A DNA stretch of 64,000 bases from Trileptium ribeirensis (GCA_030248225.1 JASANE010005058.1:1-64000); one strand, 5' to 3'; shown: positions 24,465-37,993, numbered from the stretch's first letter. Notes: a model not told the origin generated them from the sequence alone. Program-made: numbers and translations.

Positions 24465-24527
24465 GTGAGCTTAGTTTTTGCTCCTGTCACTGTCATAAAC
24501 ATGGCTTATTATTTTCTGTAAATAGTG

Positions 24528-24603
24528 ACATGTTTGTCCCAAAGAGTTCTTGCGGCGTTTTATATATATAAAACGCCGCAAGAACTCTTTGGGGCAAACA
24601 TGT
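24528..24603. repeat. 76-bp near-perfect palindrome
   Basis: Two 38-base arms with no spacer, centred on tatatatata at 24561-24570, with a single mismatch (T at 24537 against G in the right arm). Arm words: acatgtttgtcccaaagagt and tcttgcggcgttttatata. It begins 63 bp after the exon 10 donor and abuts the AT microsatellite. It would form a long hairpin in the intron RNA or a cruciform in DNA. Confidence 0.9.
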
Positions 24604-24606
24604 AGA

Positions 24607-25958
<1,352 letters not shown>

Positions 25959-26054
25959 AAGTATTTGCTGTTACTGCTGAAGCATCCAGCAAGCTCAGAA
26001 TTTGCACAGCAGTTGACAACATTGTTGGTAGATTTGGGAATGAGTTCTACAGAG
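25959..26054 (+). CDS. SYMPK: symplekin exon 11
   Basis: Residues 282-313, phase 0 to 0. KYLLLLLKHPASSEFAQQL then TTLLVDLGMSSTE matches LLSVLKHPASLEF and ITTLLVDLG, the end of the N-terminal HEAT domain. Acceptor gtgttttcag, donor gtaacg. The following intron carries the BEL/Pao retrotransposon. Confidence 0.97.
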
Positions 26055-27475
26055 GTAACGTGACGAAATAATTGTTAATTTGCATGTCCATTTCTATAGT
26101 CAGCAAATTACTATTTTCTCACGAAGTATGTTACTGTGCATCTGTATTTTAGCGGCATTCCGTATACCAAAAATTCTAATTTAAATGACTATTTCGCTAC
26201 TAATCCATAATATGAATGCCAATGGCTTCTGCATGATGCAAATAGAATCTCCATTGGATGAAAATTTTGCCAGTGGCATGATCGTACTGCCCGCTTATGG
26301 GAAGCGGGGGCGACAGACCATTCTTGGGAGCTTGAATTGGTCGCATTGTGGTTGGTACCGCTAGGGGTTTCGACATCCGAAAATTTTCAAAAATCACCAT
26401 TTTTATCGAAAAACACTAAAATTATTAACAAATGGTCTAGGAAACAGTGCGTAATCGTCTTCAGACTAAAACAACATTTAAACCAGTTTTTCAGCAGGGC
26501 GCACGAACCGTCGGGGTCTGGTTTTTGCCGGTGTTCTCAAAAATGGCAGTAGTGTCCATCACTTCTCCCTCCTCTTGCCTTCCGTTTGGAGAAGCGACTG
26601 TAATTATAATAGTACTATGAAAACTTATATTATGAATTTTTCGCTTTTGTTTGTACCCAATAATTGGTTCTCCCATGTGTTTCTGGATCATGACCAGACA
26701 ATGGAGACAGTACTTGCGGAAACCCAAATGATAAGTAATGTAAGCTTATCATTGTTTTTGAAACGACAGAAAATTATTCTCATATTTAGGATGGGAAACA
26801 CGACGTTAGTTTGTAGGCAATAATTGGCATTTCCTCATTTACCACTTTGTAAAAATGAGCATCATCGCAGCTTCAATGTCTGGCACATTCGAAATAGAAA
26901 CACCTGGCTCAGCGCTATTCTAATAGATCGCCAACCGAGGGGAAACGGAGCAAGTGTTTCTGCGCTGCCGTTATGTCCGTTTTGTCGCTCCAAATTCAGG
27001 TTCGTAAATCCGCTTAAATTCCCGTGATAGCCATTATTATGCATCGCTAATCTTCAGTGACAATTCAACCGCCATTTTAGTCGTATATCAAAACCGAAAA
27101 ACTTTTTATTTCTTCTTCCTATGAGCAAAAAGACAAAAACTTTTGAAACTTATAAATAACAAATTTTAAGAAAAATTATGTAAAGAGTGGTTTTTACGTA
27201 GCACATCTCATAGGTCTCGCCTTATTTTATGCATAACGCGCAAATACAATTGCTTTTATCGTATATGGCATAGACACTTTCAGTAAACCTATAGACACTT
27301 TCAATAGACCTACATTATATTTGTGTTGAAAAGTGGCGAAATTTGACTATTTTTGGCGCCAAAATTTACGAAATTGTGCACAGGCACCGTCCGCAGAGTT
27401 AATACCACAGCCAATGTGGTGTTAAAACAATGAAACCAACTTTTTTAACTTGCTAAATAATCCTATAAGCACATG
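26055..27475. other. intron 11 left of the BEL element
   Basis: No gene recognised. Two ctatagacactttcaatagacct-like words repeat at 27270-27310. Confidence 0.4.
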
Positions 27476-27480
27476 GTCTC

Positions 27481-28168
27481 TGTCACTGAGAATGACGAAA
27501 GATAAACGCTTACCGTTGTGGTCTCGATGTCGATTGCCAATCACCAATTTCCGTTAGAAGCACCAGATAAGTGTTGCTTACAACAAGACACCTTTGATGG
27601 TTACTGATGGCGTTGGGTCCTAGCTAAACTTCCATCGTTCCTGTTGTGAAGTTGCTGTAATGGAAATCGTTTTAGTGTTGATGTAGTAATTGATGCTATT
27701 GTTGTTGTAGCCGGCGGAAATAGATCAGGCTTTACGAATGATGTAACGAGGTTTATTGGCACATGCAACAAAGGTTGACGAATGTAACTATAACTGCTGA
27801 TGCTGACAACGATGAAGAGTGATGTAAAAACAATCGCTACAGTTGGGATATGACACAAATTGTCGACGCAAACGATAATTGTTTTTACTGATGATATGAC
27901 GATGTTGACGCAATTCCGTAAGCGTGAAGAACAATCCGTCGCAATAATTGGCAGTCGAATTATATATGACATTATGATAAATTTATAAACGCCTAAATGC
28001 AACTGACGAAGTAGATCCGGAGGCAAGGGCATAGGCACACCCTCGACTTCTCCGACGGCGTCCAAACTGCGACAAACATCGGCAAATCCATGCTGAAAGC
28101 AACAAAGAAAAAGGCAGACGCGCGGTAACAATAATGGCGTTGTTCATGATATATCAAAGTGTATGACA
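27481..28168 (-). repeat. 3' LTR of the BEL/Pao element
   Basis: Runs from 28168 to 27481 on the minus strand, TGTCA...TGACA, giving a 5-bp inverted end. It is followed at once by the target duplication GTCTC (27476-27480). Confidence 0.92.
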
Positions 28169-28442
28169 CTCCCGGCGAATAATTTTGCAGCTCCATAATG
28201 TTATAGTTCACACTTTTCGATGCTTTCACGCAGCAATATTGTCCAATTCACGAAAAAAAACCATCTAATTACAATGCACGGGACGACAAATATTATATTA
28301 ATGTTCAATATAGTAATATGTTGAAATGCTAGAACACGACGGAACATCCGACTGCCGTCAAACCCGTTGACAAAACAACTCATTCAACCTCGCTCAACGC
28401 ATCCACTCCTCTCATTGCTTCGAGACGCTGACGTGCTTCCAA

Positions 28443-30678
28443 TTACACGGCTTCTGTGAAACCGTCAAAATCATTGTCAGCATCATTTCGAGTAACCTCG
28501 ACGTTGTTATCGTATTTACCTTGTATATCAGCGCCTTCCCCATAGTATTCAACACCATTATCCAGTGTATCGGTCTTTGTCTCAGTTGAATCGGCAGTTG
28601 CTATTTCAATTGGATATACATGACTCACAGATCTTCGAACAATCTGTTTGTTCTGCAACGATATTTCCACGGATCGAACAGCGCCGTTCGGACTTGTATT
28701 TAGTCGGGTTACCTTAGCCAGCTTCCAAGACCCCCGGCGAGCATTTGGGTCCTTGAGTAGGACTATCTCGTCAACTCTAGGTGTTTGAATGACTGCGCCC
28801 CGACCTTGTCGATGCTGTAAGAATCCACGTTCTCTGAGGCTTAGCAAATACTCGTCATACCAAAAACTTCCATAAGAGCTCAAGCCGTCTCTGCTTATGC
28901 TTCCAATGGCGTACAGATTGCGACCCGCTTCCCCTAGTCCTGTAGGTCGCAAACAAGGGTGAGACTCTGGTAACCCGCTCGAACGATCAATGAGAAAATC
29001 GATAGGCCGTAAAACCGCTCCGGATGCGAAATCACCGTACAGATAAGTAAGCGGTCGAGAATTTACTATGGCTTCCACCTCGGTACTAAGCGTGATGAAT
29101 TCGTTCCAGGCCAAATGACGTCTCCCGACTGCCGTTAATAATGACCCTTTGATGATTCCAACAAGTCTTTCGTAGAAGCCCCTTGCCATGGGGCAAGTTC
29201 CGTCGTAAATTTCCATTTGATCCGTTCACTGGCCATGTACGATGTGACTTGCTCATCAGTGAGGACATTGTGCCAAATACGATCAAGCAGTCGCTTCGTA
29301 ACGTGAAATTGTGGCGCATTATCACAAATTATTTGTTCCGGAGCCCCGCGACGACTGACAAACCTGACCAAACACGCGAGAAATTCCTTCGCCGAACAGT
29401 CTCCAATCCATTCTAAATGCATCGCTCTAGTGGCAAGACATGTCATCAAACAAACCCACATTTTTTGATCAATGTCATTTACACGAATTTTCAGCGGACC
29501 CATGTAGTCCAAGCCGATGAATTGGAATGGAGAAGAGCGAGCCAACATTTCCCTGAGCCACGGAGGCATCAGCGGCAGCGCGAAAGGTAGCCAATGGCGT
29601 TTACGACAAGGGGTACACGAAGTTACTATTTTACGGAAGCCGGCTCGCCCAGGGGGCACCCAGTATTCTCTGCGAAGCTCGCTCAGGGTATGCCTACCCC
29701 TGCGTGCAAGAGGCGAATGTGGATATCGCGAGCGATCAGTCGTGTAATGTAGGTATCCTTAGCTGATAGCTTTGGTTGTGTAGCCTCGTGTTCTAGATCT
29801 GCATTCCGTAAACGTCCGTAACATCTAATTATTTTTTCTTCATCTAATCCAAGGCCCAGCTGTTTGATCATACTACGCTTTTGAGCGCTCACTAAACACT
29901 TATAGACGTCTCCGTAATAGCATAACTGCATATACCGGATCCAAATCTTCTTGGCGAGTTCTATATCGTCGCAGGTCATTCTATTGTTGTCGAATATGTC
30001 TCCAAAGAGCTTGCTCAAACGTCCTTCTGCTATATCAGCCTGACGCTCGTACGACAATTTACTCCATACCCGTCGTTTCAAAAACTTTAATAGCCACACA
30101 GTTAAACGCTGAATTTTCGAGAAAGTGGAGTATCTATTCGGATCTATGCATAGCGGAAGAACTAACAATTCATCATTCATGTCCGCGTCAACTACTGCGG
30201 TTGTCTTAGTAGCATGTGGAGTGGTACCTGTGAAATCCACACCATCCACCTCCTGACATATGTCCAGCAAATTGGGAGGCCAATGGCTCTCGTCTTCCAT
30301 CAACCATGACGTCCCATGCCACCACAAAGAATTACCGATCAGATCAGACGCTGTTTTCCCTCGGGTACCAAAGTCTGCTGGATTATCATCAGTGCTAACG
30401 TATCTGAAGCGACAATGTGGGATGGCGACTAATTCTGCGACTCGATTCTCGATAAACACTGGTAACGGCTTTGGGCTTTTGATTCAGCGTAATACACATG
30501 TTGAATCTGTGAACATCGTGATGACGGCAGAGGTCGTCTGTAGCGCCTTTCTCACGAAAACACCAGCACGACCCCAATGATGGCTCCAAGCAATTCCAAC
30601 CGCGGGAGCGTAATTGATTCCCCGGACCGTTTGTGTAGGGCTACACGCGCTTTCGAAAATACTAGATCGGAAGACCAC
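28443..30678 (-). pseudogene. RNase H, integrase and C-terminal region of the BEL/Pao element
   Basis: Pieces in several frames. 30678-30395 and 30459-29683 carry RNase H residues (FTDSTCVL) and the word STDDNPADFGTRG, a hallmark of BEL/Pao. 29659-29135 has the integrase CTPCRKRHW finger and core acidic residues in FIGLDYMGPL and ICDNAPQFH; the catalytic Glu falls in GFYERLVG at the start of the 29216-28443 piece. That last piece ends in the DUF5641-type domain (VDEIVLLKDPNARRGSWKLA, SVSHVYPIE). Frames change at least three times. Confidence 0.9.
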
Positions 30679-30866
30679 GTTTGTTCTAAGCTATTCCATA
30701 TCCTCAGATACACCGCTGTGCAATATGCTGCAGTCGATGCGTCCGTAAAAACAATAAGGGCACTTTAATAGAGTCATGCGATGACTCCACTATACATCGA
30801 GGTACCGCTACATCGTAAATAGGCGCCACATCCCGCATAATTCCTTCAAATCACTGCGCTATCACA

Positions 30867-33006
30867 TCATCGACCTCGCCATCCCCACCCTACGTTCTTC
30901 ACCCACAGTTGTTTAAGAAGACATTTGGCGGGTATCAACGTTGGTTGAAATAACCCAAGAGGGTCATAAACCGAGGCTATTGTTTGTAATATAACACGTT
31001 TCGTTAAAGAAGCAGTCGACGGCAGTTCTATCCGGTGGTTGATGTTCAGACGCAGCACATCCTCGACACTGTTCCACAGCAACCCCAATACTTTGATTTG
31101 TCGTTGTTTAATGCGATCTATCGGCTCAATTGCGCTGAACATGACAACCGAGTTCGTGCACCATTCTTGTAAGTTCATACTGGCGCCCGCGAAAATCTGT
31201 TTTGCTTCAGTGTATAATTCACGGGCCTGGTCGACGTTAGCCACTCCTGTGATTACGTTGTCGACGTAGACATTCTGCGATATCCGGCGCGAAACCCAAT
31301 TATCAGCGGTCGATAGATGATACTTTATGACTGCGGACAACAAAAATAGACTGCTTAGGACCCCAAATGGAACACCGGTAAAACGCAAAACTTTGTAGTT
31401 ATTCTCCACTCTAGCGGTCGTCGCATCGTTGAACCAGAAAAATCGCGTAACGTCCCTGTCGCATGTTTGAAGCCCGTCTGGAGGAACGCCTTCTCCACAT
31501 CGGCGACTAGGGAGGGCCACAGGGTACAAGCGAAATCGGATCAATATAGCACATAGATCAGGTAAGATCACGGGTCCTCGATAGATGCATTCGTTCAGCG
31601 AAGGATTGATTGTTCTTTCGAGTTCTCGGAGATGCGTCATATACAATTCGAACCTTAGTCGTAGTACTATCTGGTTTGACCACTGGGTCGTGTGGTAGGT
31701 AATGTACAGGCCATGTACACTTCGCATTGCCAGGCTTGTCGGTGCTCACTTCTTCGACAACGTTTCGCTTTAACTGATCAGTAATAACATCGTTGTATTT
31801 CTCTAATATCTTTGTATCTGTCTGCCGCAAACGCTTCGCCATTGTACAGAACCTTCCCCATGGTAATCCCTCATTCGTGGGCAGTTGCCAGAAATTGTCT
31901 TTCTTCGGAAACTGTACTTGGTAGCGACCCTTTTCGAAATATATGGTGTTTTCAAATTGTCGGAGAGCTTCATCGTCATCGCGTAGGACGGGGTCGTCGC
32001 TGATTCCAATGGTGTCCAACTTCCAAAAATCGTCTATATCTGGATACCGATGTGATACACATTTGTTGGCAGACGGCATTGCGTTTTCGGGAACGACACG
32101 TGTCGTTTCCGCCAGACATAGGAGCGTAGGTTGCTCGCATGGGCTCTGTACATCATGCATCGTCCGTCCACCGAGTAGCAACCCGAGAGTGGAAGATACT
32201 AAGAAAAGACCAGACGGTGTGACTTTTCGGGTGCCGTCGACAAACTCCCAAAAGTAGTCAGTCCCTATTAAAATGTCAATTGACCCGTCCGCTGCACTGC
32301 CGTCATCAGCTAATGTATCCTCCATCGTTCGCAGCATTTCCCAATCTTGACTTGGAAGTCGTGTCGCAGTGATGGCACATTCCGTGATTGTTGCCGTCGT
32401 ATTGAGTTCAACAATTTTGATAATTCCATTACGTTGCTCGATTCCTACGCTAACACGATTTGAGGTCAAAACAGTTGTGCGCTTGGTCCCAAATACGGCA
32501 ATGTTTAACGACTCTTTATCGATAGGTACCAAACCCAAGACATCTGCACACCGGTCAGTAATGTAACTCCGGTGGCTCCCCGAGTCGAATAGTAGCCTGC
32601 ATCGAGTTATCACTCCGCCATCTGTATTCCGGACAGTTACTGACGCTGTCATCAGGAGTGCTTGTTCATTCATACTTAATAGACCTACGATCGATGACCC
32701 GTCACGTGATCGCTTATCTCCCAGCTTTCGTGGAGTCAGACTTGACCACATTATCACTGAAGTGTGTGGCACACAGAGCCGTTTTGTGATCGCCGCTAGA
32801 CCGGTAGTAGAAACATCGAATGTTGTTTTTATCGACTGTGCACGCTGACGTGGCATCCGCCCCAAATACACACCGCAGACACTGTCCCTTTTCCTCCAAA
32901 CGTATTCGTCTCGCTCCCTCTGTTGGGTATAGCGTGCAGTCCGCGTTAAAATGTTTCTCATTGCAGAAACAACACGGGGATTTCGGTGTAACAGATTTCG
33001 ATTCAA
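30867..33006 (-). pseudogene. protease and reverse transcriptase region of the BEL/Pao element
   Basis: The piece 33006-31558 holds the DUF1758-type aspartic protease with the active-site word LLFDSGSHRSYI, then the start of the polymerase (KVRIVYDASPRT). After a frameshift, 31727-30867 continues with LRFTGVPFGVLSS and the active-site word YVDN at about 31257-31268, where the family has YVDD. The loss of the second Asp (codon AAC) would by itself inactivate the polymerase. The next conserved block (NINHRIELPS, SVYDPLGLFQPTLIPAK) is typical of Pao polymerases. Confidence 0.9.
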
Positions 33007-34094
33007 CTACTCGCTTTGTGGCAGCAGCGAACGATGATGTCGACTTCGATTGATCAAGACGGCCCCCGGTCGATTCACTACGGCCTCTATAACTATCGGT
33101 ATGATCTTCGTACTGGCCCGGTCGTAATTTCGTGTCATGACTCGTTTTCTGTTGATCCCGACGCAAGCCGTTGTTGGAGAATGGGTCTAAATCGTCTAGC
33201 AACCCAACCAAGTCTTCCGATTGTTTCAAATACTCTTTCAATGCAACCCTGACGTCTTGTAGTTTCGAATGTGACCCGACTGATTGATGACGCGCTAAAT
33301 CTTTGATTACCACCGCCGGAAATTTAGATAGTATGTCGAGAACAAGTGACCGATTGCAGTTAACATTCTCACCAGTTGCTTCGAGCTGACGCAATATCTT
33401 TTCACGCGCGTCATAGGTGTTCATCAGACTCGCCATACGGTTCTATGCAGGAATAAGGCGCTTCAATGAACTATACAGTGGCCGTATTAGTTGATTTGGT
33501 GACCGGTCGAACCGGTCCTTTAGTATCGAGACTGCAGTAGCATAGCCTTTGTCATTTACCATGATTCCATCGATAACTACAAGCGCTTCGCCATGCAACT
33601 GTCCGCGAAGGTAAGAAAACTTTTCCGTTGATGACATAGTTTGGGCATCGGTGCTAGACAAAAAATGCTCCAGAAGTTTCCCCATTCCAGAACGTCGCCG
33701 CTGAACAAAGGAAGCGAAATTTTAGGAAGCTTCACATGGACGGGGGTCCCTCTGCACGTGGAGCTGCGAGCGAAGCTGTGCCTACAGTAGCATCCGAAGA
33801 TAGTGGCGCACTCATTGCCCGATTAATTTCCTTTGATTTACGTTCCGATTGGGCACTCAAATCCCGTGCTACCTCCACGACGAACAAATATCCCTTCCAG
33901 TCTGCCAGGGCAGTATCATTATATAGCTTTTCCTCGCGCTTAATATCTTCCTCTTCGTCAATTTGTTCGATTAAACGTTGCCATTGTTCGTCTTTTTCGG
34001 ATAAAGTTTTAATACCAGCAGCTAGTTTTGACACTAGTTCGGAATTAATCGTCAACTTGGCGCTGTAGCGATTCCGTATCCGGCGGCAGTTCAC
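32714..34094 (-). pseudogene. gag region of the BEL/Pao element
   Basis: The capsid-like part lies in 34094-33732 and, after a frame change, 33685-33443 and 33436-32714. It contains FLSSTDAQTMSSTEKFSYLR and GEALVVIDG, typical of the Pao gag domain DUF1759. A premature TAG lies at 33443-33445 between the last two pieces. Near the end a zinc knuckle CCFCNEKHFNADC (CX2CX3HX4C) and a second Cys cluster (CLRC) follow. Nucleocapsid-type RNA binding is inferred from the family. Confidence 0.85.
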
Positions 34095-34219
34095 TTCCCA
34101 TTAGTTGGTTAGATGATTCAATGTTAGATATCAGCGCAGCTTTTGAAGGCCCTATGGACATCCGCAGCGCACCCGATCGTTGTTTCCCCATGTTAAAAGA
34201 TAATCACAAAAGCAGTCGT

Positions 34220-34237
34220 ATCCTGCTGGTTGCGCCA
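34220..34237 (-). other. primer binding site of the BEL/Pao element
   Basis: On the minus strand TGGCGCAACCAGCAGGAT lies 8 bases inside the 5' LTR. It starts with the TGG that pairs with the CCA end of the primer tRNA. The tRNA identity was not determined. Confidence 0.65.
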
Positions 34238-34245
34238 ATTTCTTT

Positions 34246-34936
34246 TATCACTGAGAATGACGAAAGATAAACGCTTACCGTTGTGATCTCGATGTCGATT
34301 GCCAATCACCAATTTCCGTTAAAAGCATCAGATAACCGTTGCTACAACAAGACACCTTCGATGGTTACTGATGGCGTTGGGTCCTAGCTAAACTTCCATC
34401 GTTCCTGTTGTGAAGTTGCTGTAATGAAAATCGTTTTAGTGTTGATGTAGTATTTGATGCTATTGTTGTTGTTGTAGCCGGCGGAAAGAAATCAGACTTT
34501 ACGAATGATGTAACGAGGCTTATTGGCACAGGCAACAAAGGTCGACGAATGTAACTGTAAAACGTTGATGCTGACAGCGATGAAGAATGTTGTAAAAACA
34601 GTCGCTACAGTTGGGATATGACACAAATTGTCGACGCAAACGATAATTGTTTTTTACTGATGATATGACGATGTTGACGCAATTCCGTAAGTGTGAAGAA
34701 CAATCCGTCGCAATAATTGGCAGTCGAATTATATATGACATATGATAAATTTATAAACGCCTAAATGCAAGTGACGAAGTAGATCCGGAGGCAAGGGCAT
34801 AGGCACACCCTCGACTTCTCCGACGGCGTCCAAACTGCAACAAACATCGGCAAATCCATGCTGAAAGCAACAAAGAAAAAGGCAGACGCGCGGTAACAAT
34901 AATGGCGTAGTTCATGACATATCAAAGTGTATGACA
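34246..34936 (-). repeat. 5' LTR of the BEL/Pao element
   Basis: Runs from 34936 down to 34246 on the minus strand. It begins TGTCATACACTTTGATATGT. It aligns over its full length with the other LTR; one visible difference is an extra GTT unit (34460-34480) and another is the mutated inner end. Confidence 0.92.
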
Positions 34937-34941
34937 GTCTC

Positions 34942-35396
34942 GCCCCAACAATCAAAAAACTTGCTTTGTCATTTTGAAATTTTCACTTTTTGGAGTATTT
35001 TTAAATCTTCAGCTCCTAGCTCGAAAACGGCAGCTCCGACAAAAACACAGCAAATTTCTAGCTCTCGAAGAACAATCGGAATGAATGTCTCCGTTTCGCA
35101 CTAAGAAGCGTCTCTTTCGAGATATAGGTCGCGAATTATAGATATCCCGATGACCAAATTTCAAAAATGATCCTTGACTCTGGGCCTATTTTGACCCTGA
35201 AGTCGCGTGCCTCATTGTGTATTCGTTTGACCCAAAGTCTTGTGCTGCATGTTTGTAGTTACTGGGCATTGCTTTTCTGGTGTTTGTTGTCGTCTGCAGG
35301 TTAATTCAGACATGAATTTTTCTTTTCGATAGTATTTTATAGCAGATGTTACCGTTGAGCCTGTGAAGATGCTGTGACTTTTATATTTTGTTGTAG
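34942..35396. other. intron 11 right of the BEL element, nothing recognised
   Basis: No coding similarity; plain sequence leading to the exon 12 acceptor. Confidence 0.4.
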
Positions 35397-35498
35397 ATTT
35401 CAAAAGCAATCCCCGGTATGGTTGATCGCAAACGTGGCCGGAAATCAGGAACGGGTGAAGATAAGGAAAACTCTCAGTCGAGCGGCAAACGTTCTCGG
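35397..35498 (+). CDS. SYMPK: symplekin exon 12
   Basis: Residues 314-347, phase 0 to 0. It codes a basic, Ser-rich linker (MVDRKRGRKSGTGEDK, ending SGKRSR) that occupies the place of the KDTRKRPRDDSDS linker after the human HEAT domain and could act as a nuclear localisation signal (inference). Acceptor ttgttgtag, donor gtaaat. Confidence 0.9.
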
Positions 35499-35774
35499 GT
35501 AAATTTTATTCCCAAATTTGCAATATTTTATGTGCTCTTTCAATAGGTAATGTTTTGCTTTAAATTGTCTTTTGTTTAATAGTTTTTGGTTTTTATATTA
35601 TATTATAACATACATTTTATCCAAACAAGAATTACGGAAGACGATTTTGTGTATCAGAATAAATTGACTAATAACCAGCTACTGCAATAAGTTTATTAAG
35701 TATTATTACAAACTTTGCGCTATTTTTGATTTGATTTTGTCTGTGACATAGACCATGTTATTAATAATTTGTAG

Positions 35775-35918
35775 ATTGGTGAAGATGAAGAAGATCGTGA
35801 CGATGATCCAGACGCGGCAGTTGAAAGAAAGAAAAACAGTGCCATTGATATTACGGCTGAATCGCTTTTTCCGATGTTGAAGCCGCATAATGTTGCCGAC
35901 TTGGTTTTATTGAGCATG
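35775..35918 (+). CDS. SYMPK: symplekin exon 13
   Basis: Residues 348-395, phase 0 to 0. It starts with an acidic stretch (IGEDEEDRDDD), equivalent to LGEDDEDKD in human, then AIDITAESLFPMLKPHNVAD and LVLLSM, matching [24 protein letters not shown]. Intron 12 before it is only 276 bp. Donor gtagtt. Confidence 0.97.
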
Positions 35919-36185
35919 GTAGTTATTTTTGCGACGTTATTTTAAGGTTAATGAAGATAAAAATGTATCGCCATGGTCGCAGTGAGTTTGCCACTATGTG
36001 TGTTGCCGCGCCGCTGAAAATCGACATGGAAACTAGTCAGTAATTTTACTTGGCAATTCTTGAAAACCCGGGGAAAATGAATTAACGATATGACAAATTT
36101 CAATCGGATAGCGTAAAAGTGGCTGAAACTGGGCGAGTGGAGATTCACTGAGGGTGCTAGTGGGGAAAATCTTGAAAATATCTTT

Positions 36186-37390
36186 TTGTCTTTTTCTGCC
36201 ATCTTCGACAAATTGTTTATTTCACAGCGAAAGTGGGTGTGCCCTTTAGCTGGACACGATCAGCTCCGGCCCCATCTTTCTTGTAAAAATGGCAAAAACA
36301 GACATGTTTTAAGGGTTCTTTGCCCAATTTGTCCATACGGGTACCAGTCTGTCGTAGCCCATATCTTGCGGCACAGGCTTCGCATCGAAAAATTGAGGCC
36401 ATCATGCAGAATCATTCGATTTTACAACGATTGTCTATTAGGTCATCAAGCTCGCTTAATACTGCGGTTTTGCTATTTAGCGTCTAACTTGACTATACTA
36501 TACCTTTTCTTGGGCTATCAAGGGTTTATTATAGACGAACCTGATTTCCAAAATGTAGCGAACTTTCATTTGCTTGGTAATTTATTGCTTGCAGAGCACC
36601 AAGAATGCTCTATATAGGTTTTTCGGTAGGTTAAATGCGATGGTTTGGTTATCCAGAGTCCCGCACGAATATTGCATACTTTTTCAGATGTTTTCAATGG
36701 ATTTAGGGTCAATGAACCGATTGACAAAATAGATCTGGCCTATCTACAGCTGATCCTACTTTCCATATTCCCCCATGTTCATGAGATTTTCCGCCATGTC
36801 TGTTCCCCGTTCAACTAAATCCAAAACATTTTATGTCTGAAAATTTGTGTTTTTTGTTTGCACATTGTTTTTTAAACATTAATTACAACTATTTATAATG
36901 CTAAAACATCGTTTTCTAACTTGAAAATACATTCACGGTAGTAAAACTACAGGAAAATATAGGAGTATTTAGTATTTTTAAGCAAAATTTACCCCCACCC
37001 ACTTTGAAACTTCCACGGAGAATGAACATGCCCACCCCGAAGTACCCCAACTTTTCGGAGGCCAGTACAGTCTGTCTTACAGTAGTTTGATTACGTATTG
37101 CATACGTACAGGGCATCAAGAATTGTCTATATATAAGTTTTTTGGCATGCTGAGAACGCTGGTCCGGTTATCAAGAGACTAGCACGAATACTTTCTGCGA
37201 TTTCAGTTTTTGATGTCTTTATGGTCCATGAATTGTTGGGTTTTTCAGTGGGTTCTGGATTACAGAGGTTTTGTTACTGTATACACATCAAACACAAAGC
37301 CTGTTGCAAATGATTACACAAAATTATCACTTGATGAAACCACGCTCGCTCCGTTTCACTTGCGCTTGCGAGTTACCAGTTATAAGTTTA
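36186..37390 (+). repeat. R1 family, long copy interrupted by a MITE
   Basis: The longest R1 copy with 20760-21700. Words in order: cccatatcttgcggcacagg, gcatcgaaaaattg, gctctatataggtttttcgg, gatggtttggttatccagag, tttagggtcaatgaaccg, then M1 (36735-37065), then agtctgtcttacagtagttt, gattacgtattgcatac, gggcatcaagaattgtctat and acgctcgctccgtttcactt. In intron 13. Confidence 0.7.
36735..37065 (-). mobile_element. MITE family M1, reverse copy nested in R1
   Basis: Begins ctggcctatctacag (two changes from the M1 terminus) and ends cttttcggaggccag, where the inner part of the other terminus has been deleted. The core (tatttataatgctaaaacat, tacattcacggtagtaaaac) matches the reverse complement of 12946-13330. 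It splits the R1 phrase acaaaatag...tctgtcttc. Confidence 0.8.
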
Positions 37391-37579
37391 TGAACAGTCA
37401 TTTTTATGTGCTCAAAGCATACTCATTTGTATATGCGTTAATTTTAATAATTTACTTTAATTGAATTCTTTAGAATAAATCTTGATTAACCTGCAAAAAA
37501 CCGAGTGCTGATCTTGTACCAGTAAAAAAGTTATTCATCATATTGTTGACATAAGCCGTGTTAAATATATTTTTTTCAG

Positions 37580-37741
37580 GTAATGCTTCCGGATACTATG
37601 CCAGCACAATTCCAGTCCAGCTACACACCGATTGCTGCTGCTGGAACTCAGGAGCAGATTCGGCATCTATCTCGCTTAATGGCTACACAGTTCACCGCAG
37701 TGGGCATTGGTCCCGGTGCTGAGCAGAACAAACAACGGGAG
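37580..37741 (+). CDS. SYMPK: symplekin exon 14
   Basis: Residues 396-449, phase 0 to 0. [35 protein letters not shown] and [13 protein letters not shown] match LPEAMPASFQAIYTPV, GTEAQIKHLARLMATQM and GLGPGVEQTKQ of human. This is the single strongest match in the window. The donor gttagc has T at +3. Confidence 0.98.
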
Positions 37742-37902
37742 GTTAGCTGTATGAATTTATTTTATGAGAATTATTTTAATATAACAGGTATTTTAACATA
37801 GATTGTAGTTGGGATTCAAGAGCATGCTTTAGGCTTAACTGGGTTCTACTACAATTGTATGTATAGTTTGGATTATAGTGAAATAATATCGGCTGCTTTC
37901 AG

Positions 37903-37993
37903 ATCGAGCAACAGCGCAAGGAATCTGAAGCGTTAAAAGCGTCTGGTGGCAAAGCTGACGGTGATGGGAGTCGTTCATCTCGAAGCGCGCTTG
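37903..37993 (+). CDS. SYMPK: symplekin exon 15
   Basis: Residues 450-480, phase 0 to 1. IEQQRKESEALKASGGKADG followed by a Ser/Arg-rich tail is low-complexity linker, equivalent to the Lys/Glu-rich segment after GPGVEQTKQ in human. It is supported by a good acceptor (gctgctttcag), donor gtaaga, a short 161-bp intron and phase continuity more than by conserved sequence. Confidence 0.85.

Larger units (their letters stand above)
27481..34936 (-). mobile_element. full-length BEL/Pao LTR retrotransposon, inactivated
   Basis: 7.46 kb, inserted antisense in symplekin intron 11. Two LTRs of 688 and 691 bp (27481-28168 and 34246-34936) start TGTCATACAC and end CTCAGTGACA on the minus strand (the 5' LTR end is mutated to TGATA). 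The target duplication GTCTC is perfect on both sides (27476-27480, 34937-34941), within the 4-6 bp usual for this group. The internal order is gag, aspartic protease, reverse transcriptase, RNase H, integrase and a DUF5641-like C-terminus, the BEL/Pao layout. The body carries a nonsense codon in gag and at least five frameshifts. The LTRs differ from each other at scattered bases and small indels, so the insertion is not recent. Confidence 0.95.

Noticed and set aside
34246..34936. Segmental duplication of 690 bp with 27481-28168
   Set aside because: Explained as the two LTRs of the BEL/Pao element by their position, inverted ends and target duplication.
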